A stretch of 6,087 bases of DNA from Caldilineaceae bacterium. Its GTDB lineage: Bacteria > Chloroflexota > Anaerolineae > Caldilineales > Caldilineaceae. The stretch lies in the NCBI GenBank assembly GCA_026645635.1, contig JAPKMV010000231.1, positions 1-6,087 on the forward strand. Direction: 5' to 3'. The position numbers and the translations under genes were made by a program. This document shows positions 6,053 through 6,087 of this stretch, in pieces; the first letter of the stretch is position 1; each line of letters starts with the position of its first letter. Below the pieces are notes generated by a model. The model did no database searches, had not been told where the DNA came from, and worked only from the letters and a program-made list of their open reading frames with translations.

Positions 6053-6087
6053 GGGGCGAGGGGCGAGTTGCGAGTTGCGAGGGGAAT
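6053..6087 (+). repeat. Heptameric tandem repeat at the right edge
   Basis: Two units of GGGGCGA (6053-6066) are followed by two units of GTTGCGA (6067-6080), and a degenerate fifth unit GGGGAAT is cut by the window. The period is 7 bp. The array starts ten bases after the stop codon of the second amidohydrolase and may continue outside the window. Short heptamer arrays of this kind occur in intergenic DNA of several bacterial groups and usually have no known function. Confidence 0.8.

Overview
The window holds part of a bacterial ethanolamine-utilisation (eut) locus. The coding strand is GC-rich: sampled 60-base rows in the main genes hand-count at about 67-70% G+C. All supported genes lie on the + strand. 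The repeats rich in CGCAAAGACGCAAGG, the PepSY-like/papain-like gene pair and the overall composition remind me of filamentous Chloroflexota (Caldilinea/Anaerolineae type). This placement is from memory and is weak; nothing in the window fixes the taxonomy.

Layout. (1) 2-859: the C-terminal ~95% of eutC, the small subunit of adenosylcobalamin-dependent ethanolamine ammonia-lyase, cut by the left edge. (2) 876-1241 and 1198-1656: two small genes overlapping by 44 bases. They encode a 121-aa PepSY-like protein and a 152-aa stand-alone papain-like (C39-type) cysteine peptidase with Gln, Cys, His and Asp in the expected order. They are clearly less GC-rich (about 48-63% in sampled rows) than their neighbours. 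(3) 1673-2329: eutL, the tandem-domain shell protein of the eut bacterial microcompartment. (4) 2330-2714: a gene-free stretch of 385 bases built almost entirely of repeats. It has four tandem copies of a 40-bp unit starting at the base after the eutL stop codon, then two copies of an 87-bp unit carrying the same core in inverted orientation. (5) 2715-4403 and 4400-6043: two paralogous YtcJ/Amidohydro_3-type metal-dependent hydrolases overlapping by ATGA, both with complete active-site motifs. (6) 6044-6087: the start of a spacer carrying a 7-bp tandem repeat.

How the genes may work together. EutC, with EutB presumably just upstream, deaminates ethanolamine to acetaldehyde and ammonia, and EutL forms gated pores in the compartment shell that encloses this chemistry. 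The eutC-eutL adjacency known from enterobacteria is kept but interrupted by the peptidase pair, which looks like an acquired module. The two amidohydrolases could act on N-substituted amides. One speculative reading is that they release ethanolamine (or another amine) from N-acylated forms and feed the lyase. The repeat block between eutL and the hydrolases may separate two transcription units.

The points most worth following up are the peptidase/PepSY-like pair nested in the eut operon, the amidohydrolase pair beside it, and the two-orientation repeat island.
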